Positions 11,788 to 23,078 of a stretch of 64,000 nucleotides of DNA are shown one piece after another. The position numbers and the translations under genes are program-made. Under the pieces are notes generated by a model. It saw only the letters and a list, made by a program, of their open reading frames with translations. It did not search any database and was not told where the DNA came from. Origin of the DNA: Armigeres subalbatus. Lineage: Eukaryota > Arthropoda > Insecta > Diptera > Culicidae. The DNA lies in the NCBI RefSeq assembly GCF_024139115.2, contig NW_026942958.1:62001-126000 (forward strand). The letters are read 5' to 3'. Numbering within the stretch: the first letter of the stretch is position 1; each line of letters starts with the position of its first letter.

Positions 11788-13040
11788 TAAGTGAATTTTG
11801 CTAAAAGAAAATCCTACAATGTAGCCGAATCAAGGCTTCGTTTGTTTAACCTTCTGTCTGTGCATCTTATTTCAGCCGGAGATACGGATTTGACATCAGA
11901 ACTTGAAGATCACATGCATTACTTTGCACCCGTTCCTGCGTACTTTTACCCACATCAAATTTATTCAAGTAATGGTTTTGACTTCTTGGAAAACCAACCG
12001 GATTGAGTGTTCTCATAGTAATCTATGCAATAGGTTATTGAAATGGTATAATCACAGACAAACAGACTTAACACAAGAGAAAATACCATCGACCTATGAC
12101 TTCAGATCAATTCGAATTTGATTGATTACGCATTCACAACTAGAGGCGCTAGTGTCGTAATCCTTCGGTTTGACATTTCACTCCAGCGCCTTCTGGTGAC
12201 GATGTCATATGAAACATCGTTTCGTGTTACATGCAAGATGGTAGTAGAGGAGTTGAGCGATGGATTTTCGAAAAATGTTCAAGCTGTTACTTCTGTTTGT
12301 CTTGGTACAATGTTCTACCTGATTGAACGTATATATGGTTATGAAATACTAGTTGCGGAAACACAATTATTTTTAGCAAAATGACCAAAAATTATCTAAC
12401 TCCATATCTTCCTTGTCGTTTTCAAATCGTTCACAATTACACAATAATAGCAAGAGAACAGACGTTCGTCTTCATTCGCGTGCTTGTGTATAGTTTACTG
12501 GTTATTTTGAACTATGTCGTTATGCCCTGTTGCAGTGCTTGTGCTGATAAATATGGTTAAAATTTGCCGTGTTTACTTTTTACCGCTAGTGTTCATTCAA
12601 TTACTCCTAGGCTCGCTCCTGGTGGCAGCACTACATTGTTTATGTAGTGTATGCCAGCATCATATAGTCAGATTGAGATTTTATGTCGGGCAGCCTGCGT
12701 TGGCGGCGCTGAGTGCAATTTAAATCTTTACACGTTTTTACCGATATTTTGTTCGACATCCATGTCTGTTCTCTGTGATAATAGTAGAGTCTATTATATA
12801 GCATTCAATAATGCTCGTTACGATTCTCCATATTTATTCATTTTAATAATCGAGAAAGTGGACTTGGGCGAAACACAATCCTACGTGCATCGTTTCTGAA
12901 TAGAAACGTGTGCGTGTAGTGTTGTTTCGAAGCGGTTCTATCCGTTTAAGTGGCTGGCGGATTCTGCCTACAGACATTGCTATGCGCTGCACACGAACAC
13001 CTGACACAATAAAATAAAATTTTTAGGCAAAACGGCCAGA
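11788..13040. other. No firm feature
   Basis: There is an 88-codon open frame at 12118-12384 (plus) and one acceptor-like stretch CTTATTTCAG near 11873, but nothing ties them together and I recognise no family. The sequence GGCGCTAGTGT near 12146 resembles words from the 8.4-9.3 kb array. The rest is featureless. Confidence 0.35.
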
Positions 13041-14612
13041 TTAACCTTCTGTCTGTCTCAAAAACTTACGTTGTCTGTGCTCTGGGTCAAATTGATCAAA
13101 TTGAAATGCTATAACTTTCTTAATGTTCGACCGATTTTGGATTTTGGGCTGTTTCGAAGATAATTTAATCTATCTTTCAGGTCCCAAAGATTGACTTTTA
13201 GTGGGCGTGTACATCGCGGAGAGGGTTTTAGTGAACAAGGGTACAAAAATGGTGATTTTCAGAATATATTAGTTATATCAAAATCCTACCCATTTTGAAC
13301 TGCACCTTTATAAAAAAGGTTAAGGAAGGTGTGTGCTTTGAGATGAGGCGTTGATAAGTTTAGAACTTGGCCGCCAGGTGGTGAGTATATTTGAATTCAT
13401 CATTTTAGACTACTCAAGAATTCGATATAAAGAATTCTCCTCAGTGTAAATATTCCTATCGCACAAGTTTAAAATTTGTTAAAATGGCCTCTTGATCAAA
13501 GATCGTCTAGTGGGAATGGACTGTCTTTGACAGGAAGTAATAATTGAATTTTACAAATAGGAAGAATTTGCTGATCTTTGTTATGTAGACCCAAAGGCCT
13601 TAATTCAGGTTTTCTTGGATGACCTAAAACATATTCTGTGAACACATTCTATTATTTGCAGCATCGCTGGAACAGGTTGAATACAAAAAACTTTTGATGA
13701 ACTCTACCACAACATTCATGTTTGTCAAAATGCTACAAACCAAATACATCAGATCTCATGAAACAATATCTCAAATATAACAGCTCACTAGCGCCGCATC
13801 TTGGAACAAATGCTCATTATATTGAGCACCGCTTTGTGATCCTGAACATGCTGAACAATGTTGCCGAATACAACTTGGGTATGTATGAGGGATCTCAAGC
13901 TAAAGCAATATTTCAAACATGCAAGAATATTGCGAAGTACACTGCGCCTCTTTGTAAATTTCTAATTATTTATTCCGTCACATGATAGACCATTCCTACC
14001 AGACGAACTTTGTTAAAGACGTCATCTTTACAAATCTCAAATTGTGCGATAAGAATATTTACAATGAGGAAAATTCCATATATCAGATTACGGTAGTCTA
14101 GAATAAGTTCAAATATACCACCACCTAGCGATCAAGCTCTAAACTAATCAATGACTCATGTCAAAGCACACGCCTTCCTGTATAACCTTTTGAAAAGGTG
14201 CAGTTCAAAATGGGTAGGATATTCTGATAAAGTAAAATAAGCACTGTTATTGTACCTTCTTTACGAAAACCCCTCCCACTATGTACCCAACCTATAATCA
14301 ATCTTTATAACGACCTGAAAGATGATTAAATTATCTTCGAAACAGCCCCAAAAATCCAAAAATTGGTCAAACATTAAGAAAGTTATAGCAATTTCAATTT
14401 GGAAGTCAATTAAGGCACGAACAGATAAGTTTTTGAAAAAGTACACTGTAGCGCATATTTTCAAGATTTTTCAAGCGAATTTGCACATAGGAGACAGATC
14501 TCGGCGAGTTTTATCAAACTACCAAAAATTAGGAGAATTGTTTGAAAACTAAAAAATGGCAAACTCAAGTGGCCTGGGGTCATATTGACCCCAGAGCACG
14601 AACAAAGGTTAA
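13041..14612. mobile_element. TTAA-flanked foldback element, possibly piggyBac-type
   Basis: The element begins TTAACCTT at 13041 and ends AAGGTTAA at 14612. The arms (about 13041-13560 and 13990-14612) are diverged inverted copies; for example TATAACTTTCTTAATGTT near 13111 is matched by its complement near 14375. TTAA at each end is the target duplication of piggyBac elements, and the ends just inside are CCTT/AAGG. The middle has no transposase frame, so it is non-autonomous. The right end lies about 10 bp from the splice donor of the exon candidate at 14623-14838. Other TTAA-specific origins are possible. Confidence 0.65.
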
Positions 14613-14622
14613 CCTAGCTTAC

Positions 14623-14838
14623 CTTCTGCAATCTGCTGCTCTCCGATTTCTGGATAGCTGCCTTGCTGATTATATCGCCGCTTGGTATGGCTAGTAAAAA
14701 GGTTCACCAGAGTTTGTAATCCTTCACTCGTCGCTGTTGAGTGGTCGAATAGAAATCGATTCAAATCAGGGCAGCGAATATCAGTAATGATGCCGTTCGG
14801 ACAGGTGTGGCTCGGCTCATCAGATGGTATATGAGTTA
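14623..14838 (-). CDS. Candidate host exon (minus strand, partial)
   Basis: The minus strand is open for about 72 codons from 14838 to a consensus donor GAAG|GTAAGC at 14623. The peptide contains CPNGIITDIRCPDLNRFLF and ends in a Tyr/Asn/Gln-rich stretch (YNQQGSYPEIGEQQIAEG). This composition resembles the start of the exon candidate at 998-1320. The phases of the two do not match directly (this one ends after one base of a codon, the next one reads well from a full codon). A missing exon, an indel or separate genes are all possible. Its upstream edge is cut by an inverted-repeat element at 14839-15048. I do not recognise the family. Confidence 0.35.
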
Positions 14839-15048
14839 TGATTGCAAATAAAGATTTTTAGTTAAATACAAGATAAACATTGTCGCTGTCGTCGCTGCCA
14901 TCTTAAGCTGGGAGGATAGGTGATCTAAATGTCAATGAAGGAAAAATACATGCGATTTGACAGTTAGGTACCACACATATTTCGACAGCAGAACAAAGGG
15001 AACACGAAGCGACAATCTTTATCTGGTAACTAAATATCTTTGCAATCA
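14839..15048. mobile_element. Inverted-repeat element, 210 bp
   Basis: The left arm TGATTGCAAATAAAGATTTT is matched by the complement of ATATCTTTGCAATCA at the right end. Pairing continues through TTAGTTA, AGATAAA and ATTGTCGCT, with gaps, for about 45 bases. It fits a MITE inserted at the edge of the open frame below it. Confidence 0.5.
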
Positions 15049-15079
15049 CAACAAAAAAGTATACAATGGACAAAACATT

Positions 15080-16300
15080 TTCAAATAAATTTACCCTAAC
15101 TTACTTGATACTTGATGGGCTACAGCTCTTCGAGACCTACGCTGAATGATTATCCTTCCCACTAGACTCGACCTGGGCCAATCGCTTCCAGTCACACGAC
15201 ATTGAGCGCCTCGGTCCTCTTCAACTGCAAAAAAGCCATCGTGTGCGCGGCCTTCCACAAGCCTGGCCCTCTTCAGGATTCTCTACTAAATATTATCTTC
15301 GCTGACGTTCTTCCGGCATACGAACAACTGACCAGCCACCGTAGTCTGCCGTGTTGTGAAGCTAATAATGTCAGCCCTTTGCACCTGTACAATTCGTGAT
15401 TCTGCGACGCCGCCAGATACCGTTCTCCTGTTTACCGCCGAGTATGTCGCAGCACCTTACCAAACACTCCAAGCTCTCGAGATCAGTATGTTTCTGCCGT
15501 ATAAGACCACCAGAAGAATCAGAGTAGTATCGATATCGTTTGCAAATCCGATATCGCGATATAGCGTATATAACTGTGTACGCTTTTTCGAACAAACTAC
15601 TCTAATCGTCTCCCTCGAGCGCTATATTGAACAGTAGATTCGAGGTGTCACCTGCTTTGATCCATCTAGGTTACAAATGACGTCGATATTTCATCCGCAA
15701 CCTTCTGATTTCGATCCGTCAACGTTATACGAATCACCGTATTAATAATGTCTATACTTGAAGCAGTGTTGGTCGTGGGGTCCCGGCTCGGAATTTCGTT
15801 CTCCGGATCGAACTTCTTGAATAGCGTTCACTCCAACCTTCTGCAGTTTACAGAACCAGAAGCTCATCGTCAGGTTCATTTAGTGTCCTGACATTCCAGG
15901 TACCGAGTTTAATCATAGGTCCTTATTTCGTTGCCGGGTCGTTGCCAAAATAACGTTCTCTTTCTTTTATCTCCATTTTCGTGGTATTTGAGGAACCAGT
16001 AAGCCTACCTTACCGGGGATCGCGTTACCTACATCGCGCTGGTGGGGCTGCCACCTGGTGAAACTGACGCGATACAGCATTTCGTTAATCAGCCGCTGGG
16101 TACCAGGCAACGCTGTTTGAGCCGCACTTCCTGGTGAACAGACGCTCGAGACGTACCTTCTCCTCTAGCTGATGTCAGAAAACAACAGTGCCCAGGCTGC
16201 ACTACAGCTAAGTACACAACCTAGCTGGCGGTCTTTTGTCATCGGACCCGTGGGCAGGAATGGAACTGTGGGAACTAGATAGTGGAATATAGATGAGCGA
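15080..16300 (-). mobile_element. Internally deleted non-LTR retrotransposon
   Basis: Read on the minus strand, 15920-15750 encodes the opening of an APE-type endonuclease (IKLGTWNVRTLNEP) and, after a short gap, 15600-15100 encodes an RT C-terminal region (YSDSSGGLI, then NGIWRRRRITN, VVRMPEERQ and GRPRTRW). The intervening endonuclease and RT core are absent. The stretch above 15920 would be the 5' leader. The GRPRTRW-type block is typical of the region after the RT in RTE-like elements. The copy is dead. The CAAGTAAGTT near 15100 resembles a splice donor but is more simply part of the decayed element. Confidence 0.6.
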
Positions 16301-17487
16301 AGTAAATCCTCTGTCTCAAACGAATGTGCAAACGTGTCTCCAACGAGCATGACTCACGATTTCATGGAAACGTTAAGGGCTGTGACGTTATGTGCGCGTG
16401 TGCATGGGCAAAAAATCACTCACCAGCCATGCTTCGCTCATCTATGATTCTACTATCTATAGTAGAACAGAACTCTGTTGGGCCTCCTGATGTCAACCCA
16501 CCATTTTGCAGACCAAATTTACCCTAATATAAGTTAAGTACACTAGCGCCTCTGGTCTCTTAGCTCATCTGGTTGCATGATTTAATCGGTTTTCGGGACA
16601 AATATATCGGGTGTTACTTCCTGGTTATCTTGATACATATTCAAATCTGTTTGTTTTCGAATCTAGCTTCAACGACAGCCAGCTACTGAGGTTTAATGAT
16701 TATTTTATTCATTTGACTGTAGACTTAGACGGAGTGGGCTGGCAGTACCAAGTCTTATCCATTCAACTCGGCCCATGCCGTCGCCATACGCAGTCTGCGG
16801 ATGGTCGGATTGTCGTCGAATCATTTTCCCAGGTTATTGGCCGGCATTGAATACGTGCCCGGCCTAAGCAGTTTTTGATTTTCACGGTGTGAACGATGGA
16901 TGGTTCTCTGAAGCTGTTGGCAACATCTGGTTTATTCGCTTTCTTCATGTTGTCTTCCCCATAAATTTCCTCTCAAAAACTCCAAGTGCGTTAATTATCG
17001 AGAAGTGTCAAATCTTCTATAAGTGACAGCTTCGGGTTTTGCGCGCCCTGTTCAGCAGATTGTGGTCTACAGAAAGTGGTGAGTTGACCTCCGGGAAAAT
17101 GCAAACATTGCTGGTCCTCACAAGTTCAATACTCACGCTTCCACAGGTCTTCGATGACAATTGATCGCCGGCTAACGGTTGCGTATGGCTGGTAGTGAGC
17201 CCGGGCACTGTTTCTTTCTGACATCAGCTAAGTGAGAGGCTGCGTCTTGTGGGGTCTGTTGAACTCTATAAAAGTTACATGTGTCCTTATGAGCTCGCTT
17301 AAAACGCACTAGCCTAGTCCTGGTGTTGGGTGGGACTTTAAACAGATTTGACCCCTGATCGAGCGTCTATACACCAGAGGTGTGGCTCCAACAGCGTTTG
17401 TTACGGCATCCAGCGGCTGAGTGTAAATGCTATTCCCCGGAAGCTATACCTAAGATGGCCCATCCCGGTGGATTAGGAGCTTTGAGG
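16301..17487. other. Unassigned, probably retroelement debris
   Basis: Short minus-strand frames at 16763-16948 and 17017-17208 and a 79-codon plus frame at 16611-16850 are present, but none has a motif I can name. Given the non-LTR fragments on both sides, decayed LINE sequence is likely. No RNA genes seen. Confidence 0.35.
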
Positions 17488-17879
17488 GTGATATCAAGAT
17501 CTGTATGGGCGACTTCAATGCGAAGATCGGATCGGACAACTCGAACCATGAGCGCATTATGGGACGCCATGGTATCGGAAAAATATGGTGAAAGCGGAGC
17601 TTTCGCAGGAATTCTATGGTAATAATGACAAGGTGATCAGGGATCGCTCTCATCGACCAGTTCCAAGGTCTCCCGTGACGGCTTTAGATACAGAAAATAA
17701 AATCGACCACATCTGCATTAGCCAAGATGGAAACGGAGCCTTCTTGATGTACTGCGGAATAAACGTAGGGTCGATATCGCGTTCGATAATCACCTCCTCA
17801 TCGGTGAAATACGTCTGCGCATTGCGCGGATTTGTCAACAGAGGGAAAGAGTTGGACGACGACCATACAAATGCCTACC
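17488..17879 (+). mobile_element. RTE-like endonuclease fragment
   Basis: From GATATCAAGATCTGTATGGG onward this matches, block for block, the endonuclease part of the element at 9690 (ATGGGCGACTTCAATGCGAA, GATCGGATCGGACAACTC, ATCGACCACATCTGCATTAG). At the protein level it keeps DHICIS and loses the frame in between. It stops at the assembly gap at 17880. It is a second copy of the same family in the same orientation. Confidence 0.75.
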
Positions 17880-17904
17880 NNNNNNNNNNNNNNNNNNNNN
17901 NNNN
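17880..17904. other. Assembly gap (25 N)
   Basis: Twenty-five consecutive N. The sequence on the left is a LINE endonuclease and on the right a Ty1/copia RNase H, so an apparent open frame that runs through the gap (17585-18550) is not a real gene. Confidence 0.98.
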
Positions 17905-18250
17905 GGTAGTTATATTGCTTGCCACATCTTCAAGCGAAGCAGAATACGTGTCCCTTAGTTCTGCTGTCTCAGAAGCTATCTGGCTTTCAGGAGTGATGGC
18001 TCCAGTGAAGCGGCCATCAGATCCAGTCTCAATATACGAGGATAACCAAGATAGGCATGGAAAACAATTGCGAAAACAAACGATCAAAGCAATAGATATC
18101 AAGCATCACTTTATTAGAGATCATATTGCGAACGATCGAATAGTATTGAAGTATGCGAACCGAGGACCAGTTAGCGGATCTGTTACCAAACCGGTGGACG
18201 CTACACATCTCAAGAAACTGTTAAGGGGTCGGATTATCCGATTGAGAGGG
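17905..18250 (+). pseudogene. Ty1/copia pol C-terminus (RNase H region)
   Basis: The translation shows SSSEAEYVSLSSAVSEAIWL, the conserved copia RNase H block with its Glu/Asp positions, then YEDNQ, DIKHHFIRDHI and KPVDATHLKKLL, which in copia elements end the polyprotein. The frame is open as far as the polypurine-like ATTGAGAGGG at 18241-18250. Missing upstream parts (gag, protease, integrase, RT) lie in or beyond the gap. Some positions normally present between YEDNQ and the IDIKHHF block are altered or lost. It is a 3' remnant followed directly by its LTR. Confidence 0.85.
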
Positions 18251-18556
18251 TGTTGGCGCAAATCAATCGGCCGTAGCGCTGTTACGTTGTTATGGGAGCT
18301 ACATAGCAACACAAGTAACTTGTTAGGAAAAATAATTTCCTCTATTCCTACATTGAACACCGTAATGTTAAGAACGTTTTGCTCAATAAACTTTAATCCG
18401 TTAAAAAACCTGACTTCATTCGAGTTCCGACTCGTCTCTCAAGAGCATATACTCCTGTTCCTGTATATATATACGATTGTGATGCACAAGAGCCGTAGTA
18501 GATTTCCGGCGCCCTTGGCGAACTCTTTATTGGGCGCCCTTCATTACTAAGGAACA
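18251..18556 (+). repeat. Probable 3' LTR of the copia element
   Basis: It begins TGTTGGCGC directly after the purine-rich ATTGAGAGGG and ends GGAACA, giving the TGTT...AACA termini usual for copia LTRs. AATAAACTTTAATCC near 18386 could be the polyadenylation region. The right boundary is inferred from the AACA and from the start of the next repeat. The matching 5' LTR is not in the window. Confidence 0.55.
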
Positions 18557-18975
18557 AACCAGATTAATCTTAGCGGTGACGATGCCTTTCTCGATTCAAT
18601 CGTTTGGTTTCGCCTTGATGTGGTACACATCATAAATAATTGCCTACATATACCCTTGCAAACGCTGTACAGCGAATCAAACAAAACGCTTATGTGGTTC
18701 AACACACCATTTTCCTTATAACTTTTGAACACATTGACCGATTGTGATTATATTCTAATAGTGATCAACTAGGTTATCCCAAGTCGAAAGCACATTATTG
18801 GAGAAAATCGGTTAACAAACTATATGAAAAATGGCTAATGTTTTTCGGTTTTGCACACGTCACATCATACATGAACTGACAGACATTTGTTTAGTTCGAC
18901 GAGCTGAGTCGATTGGTATATTTGGTATACATCATGTCTCTGCGACTTCGATAAAAGTTCGATTTTGGAGCGAAA
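18557..18975 (-). repeat. Dispersed repeat family D1, inverted copy
   Basis: On the minus strand it reads CGAACTTTTATCGAAG, then ATACCAATCGACTCAGCTCG, then AACAAATGTCTGTC, and ends GAGAAAGGCATC. This is the same order as in the copies at 478-840 and 29277-29638. It lies between the copia LTR and the pyrimidine block. Confidence 0.6.
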
Positions 18976-18984
18976 TGGGTGTCA

Positions 18985-21900
18985 GCCATTCGGCGAAGGT
19001 CATTGCTGAATGGTCATTAGGCGAAGGTCATTAGGCGAATGGCCATTAGGTCGAATCAGCAAAAGTGAAAAATAAGAAGTTCTTTCTTCACTCATCCTTT
19101 CTTCCTTCTCCCTTCTTGCACTTTCTTCTTCCTGCTCCTTCTTCCTTTTCCTTCTTCCTTCTTCCTTTTCCTTCTTCCTTCTTTCTTATTCCTTATTCTT
19201 CTTCCTCTTCCTTCTTCCTTCTTTCTTCTTTCTTCTTCCTTCTTCCTCCTTTCATCTTCCTTCTTCCTTTTCCTTCTTCCTTCTTTCTTCTTCCTTCTTC
19301 CATCTTTTTCTTCCATCTTCCTTCCTTTTCCTTCTCCCTTCTTCCTACTTCCTTCTTTCTTCTTCCTTATTCTTTCTTCCTTCTTCTCTTCTACCTTTTT
19401 CCTTCTTTTTCATGCATTCTTCTTTATTCTTTCTTCTTCCTTCTTCCTTCTTTTTTCCTTCTCCTTCTTCCTTCTTCCTTTTACTTTTCTTTCTTTTCCT
19501 TTTCCTTCTTTCTTCTTTGTTCTTCCTTTTTCCTTTTGCTTCTTCCTTCTTTCTTTTTTCTTTTTCCTTCTTCTTCCTTTTCCTTCTTCCTTCTTTTCTT
19601 CCTTTTCCTTCTTTCCTTTCATCCTCCTTCTTCCTTCTTCCTTTTTTTTCTTCCTTCTTTCTTCTTCCTTTTCCTTCTTTCTTCTTTCTTTTACTTCTTC
19701 CTTTTCCTTTTCCTTCTTCCTTTTTCTTCTTCCTTTTCCTTCTTCCGTCTTCTTTCTACCTTCTTCCCTTTTCCTTTTCTCTCTTCCTTTACTTTTATTT
19801 CTCCTTCTTTCTTCTTATTCTTTCTTTTATTTTTTTTTTCTTTTTCTTTCTTATTCCTTCTTCCTTCTTTCCTATTCCTTCTTCATTCTTCATTCTTCAT
19901 CTTCCTCCTCCTTTCCTCTTCTTCCTTCTTCTGTTTTCTTTTCCTTCTTCCTTTTTCCTTCTTCCTTCTTCGTCCTTCGTTCTTCCTTTTTCCTTCTTCC
20001 TTTTCTTTCTTCCTTCTTCCTTCTTTCTTCTTTTTCTTGCTTCTTCCGGCTTTCTTCTTCCTTTTCCTTCTTTTCTCTTCCTTCTTCCTCCTTCCTTCTT
20101 CCATATTCTTTCTTTCGTCCTTCTTCCTTTTTCCTTTTCCTTCTTTATTTATTTTCCTTCTTCCGTCTTCCTTCTTCCTTCTTCCTTTCCTTCTTCTTTC
20201 TTCCTTCTTCTCTTCTTCCTTGTTCCTTCTTCCTTCTTACTTTTCTCCTTTCTTCTTTCTTCTTTATTCTTTATTCTTTCTTTCTTCTTTATTCTTTCTT
20301 CTTTCTTCTTTCTTCTTTTTCTTTGTTCTTTTTTCTTCTTTTTTTATTTCTTATTCTTTTTTTATTTCTTATTTCTTATTTCTTATTTCTTATTTCTTAT
20401 TTCTTATTTCTTATTTCTTATTTCTTATTTCTATTTCTATTTCTTTTATTTCTATTTTTATTTCTTATTTTTATTTCTATTTCTATTTCTCATTTCTTTA
20501 TTTCTTATTTCTTATTTCTTTATTTCTTATTTCTTATTTCTTATTTCATTTCTTATTTCTATTTTTATTTCTTATTTCTTATTTTATTTCTTATTTCATT
20601 TCTTCTTATTTCTTTTATTTCTTATTTCTTATTTCTTATTTCTCTATTTCTTATTTCTTATTTCTTATTTCTTATTTTATTTCATTTCTTTCTTATTTCT
20701 TATTTCTTATTTCTTATTTCTTATTTTATTTCTTCTTATTTCATTTCTTATTTCTTTTCTTATTTCTATTTCTATTTCTTATTTCTTATTTCTTTTTCAT
20801 TTCTATTTCTTATTTCTATTTCTTATTTCTTATTTCTTATTTCTTATTTCTATTTCTTATTTCTATTTCTTATTTCTTATTTCTTATTTCTTATTTCTTA
20901 TTTCTTATTTCTTTATTTCTTTTTCTATTTCTTATTTCTTATTCTTATTTCATTTCTTATTTTTTTTTTTTTTTTTTTTTTTTTATTTCTTATTTCTTAT
21001 TTTTTTTTTTTTTTTTTTTTTATTTCTTATTTCTTATTGCTTATTTTTTTTCTTATTTTTTCTATTTTTATTTCATTTCATTATTCTTATTTCTTATTTC
21101 TATTTCTATTTCTACTTTTTATTTCTTATTTCTTATTTCTTATTTTCTTATTTTTATTTCTTATTTTATTTCTTATTTCTTATTTCTTATTTCTTATTTC
21201 TTATTTCTTATTTCTTATTTCTTATTTCTTATTTCTTATTTCTTATTTCTTATTTCTTATTTCTTATTTCTTATTTCTTATTTCTTATTTTATTTCTTAT
21301 TTCTTATTTCTTATTTCTTATTCTTATTTCTTATTTCTTATTTCTATTTTTATTTCTTATTTCTTATTTCTTATTTCTTATTTCTTATTTCTTATTTCTA
21401 TTTCTTATTTCTTATTTCTTATTTCTTATTTCTTATTTCTTATTTCTTATTTCTTATTTCTTATTTCTTATTTCTTATTTCTTATTTCTTATTTCTTATT
21501 TCTTATTTCTTATTTCTTATTTCTTATTTCTTATTTCTTATTTCTTATTTCTTATTTCTTATTTCTTATTTCTTATTTCTTATTTCTTATTTCTTATTTC
21601 TTATTTCTTATTTCTTATTTCTTTCTTATTCTTATTTCTTATTTCTTATTTCTTATTTCTTATTTCTTATTTCTTATTTCTTATTTCTTATTTCTTATTC
21701 TTATTTCTTATTTCTATTTCTTATTTCTTATTTCTTATTTCTTATTTCTTATTTCTTATTTCTTTTTATTTCTTATTTCTTATTTCTTATTTCTTATTTC
21801 TTATTTCTTATTTCTTATTTCTTATTTCTTATTTCTTATTTCTTATTTCTTATTTCTTATTTCTTATTTCTTATTTCTTTTATCTTATTTTATTTCTTAT

Positions 21901-22410
21901 TTCTTATTTCTTATTTCTTATTTCTATTTCTTATTTCTTATTTCTTATTTCTTATTTCTTATTTTTCTTATTTTTATTTCTTATTCTTATTTCTTATTTC
22001 TTTCCTTTTTCATTTCTTCATTCTTCTTCTTATTTTTCCTTCTTCCTTCTTCTTCCTTCCTTCTTCTTCTTCCTTCTTCCTCTTCCTTCTTTCTTTTGTT
22101 TCTTCCTTCCTTTTTCCTTTTTCCTTTTTTTTCTTCCTTTTCCTGCTTCTTCCTGTTTTCCTTATTTCTTTTTATTCTTCTTCTTCTTCCTTCTTTCTTC
22201 TTCATTCTTCTTTATGGTTTTCTTCCTTCTTTCTCCCGTCTTTCTTTATTCTTCTTCTTTCTTTTTCCTCTTCCTTCTTATACTCTTGCCTTTTTTCTTA
22301 TTTCTTCTTTCGTTCTACTACTTCTCACTTGCACTACTCGCTTCTCACTTTCCAGTTCTCGCTTGAATGACCGTTCCCTAATGACCATTCGTTAATGACC
22401 CAGCATCGTT
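18985..22410 (+). repeat. Giant pyrimidine simple-sequence block with inverted flanks
   Basis: From about 19075 to 22320 the plus strand is almost entirely T and C (with A only inside TTATTTC). The outer parts (19075-20330 and 22010-22320) are TTCCTTC-type; the core (20340-22000) is a heptamer (TTATTTC)n with scattered TTATTT and TTCTA variants. Because 7 is not a multiple of 3 and TTA/TTC/CTT/TCT are all sense codons, it leaves 690-1101-codon frames coding only for Phe, Leu, Ser, Ile and Tyr; these are not genes. The left flank GGTCATTAGGCGAATGG and the right flank (complement of AATGACCATTCGTTAATGACC) are inverted relative to each other, which suggests one element carrying the array inside. 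Confidence 0.85.
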
Positions 22411-22489
22411 ATGTGAACGAGCTGTTGGAAAATGTTCATAGTAGCTAATCTGATCGTATCGATTTGTTTTTGTTTTGTAGATGCGGCAG

Positions 22490-22900
22490 TAATGCCTGCG
22501 TTTTCGATTGGATCCGATCGAGAAACGATTGGATGAAATGGAAGCGAGCTTGCAGAAAGATTTATTGTTGCTAATGGAGTGATCAAAGACGAAGAAAAAT
22601 ATAACCTGCTTCTTGTTATTGGGGTATTGAATTACAAACTTATTTTGATATGCTTGATAGTGTTCAGTTGGTTCCGATTGGAACAGAGGTGCAAGCTTAC
22701 GTATTTTGAAGTACGAATCAGCTGTATTTGCTCTCGATAACCATTTTGCCCTCAGTTGAATAAACGGTTTGAGAGGCACCAATTCGCGCGTTGTAGCAAG
22801 AGCAAAGTGAAGTGTTTGAAACTTTTTGTTTCGACAAAAGGGCAGGTTAGTCGATGCAAGTTTAGTGATCCGGATGCCATGCCAAAACACGCAATGGAAT
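22490..22900 (+). pseudogene. Decayed gypsy gag
   Basis: Across two or three frames one can read pieces of a gypsy gag: an opening like MPAFSIGSDRE, then GVIKDEEKYNLLLVI, LQTYFDMLDSVQ, NKRFERHQFARCSKSK and CKFSDPDAM. These resemble the helical capsid-like region of insect gypsy gag proteins. The zinc-knuckle part expected before the protease is missing. Indels every 60-150 bases make it non-functional. A 170-codon minus-strand frame over the same bases is a shadow of it. Confidence 0.6.
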
Positions 22901-23078
22901 ACGGAAGTTCTTCAATGGCAATACAAGGTTTGTATTAAAATTTCTGGAAAGCCACCCAGTAACCATTAAGCCGTTAAAATCGACTTTATTTCGGCTCTAT
23001 AGTCGCATTACAAAACCGGTCAACAACTCTGATTACGACCCCCCCGAGCACGCCCACCTAGAAGAGTTATTCGTTAAT

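Noticed and set aside
14833..14901. A start codon at 14901 (ATGGCAGCG) as first exon of the gene ending at 14623
   Set aside because: The ATG lies inside the inverted-repeat element at 14839-15048, and the join needs a weak 54-base intron with a poor acceptor.
19065..22395. Plus-strand open frames of 1101, 984 and 690 codons
   Set aside because: They encode only Phe, Leu, Ser, Ile, Tyr and Pro from a pyrimidine simple repeat, all three frames are open at once, and no gene signal surrounds them.
22378..22890. 170-codon minus frame
   Set aside because: It is the shadow of the decayed gypsy gag on the plus strand.
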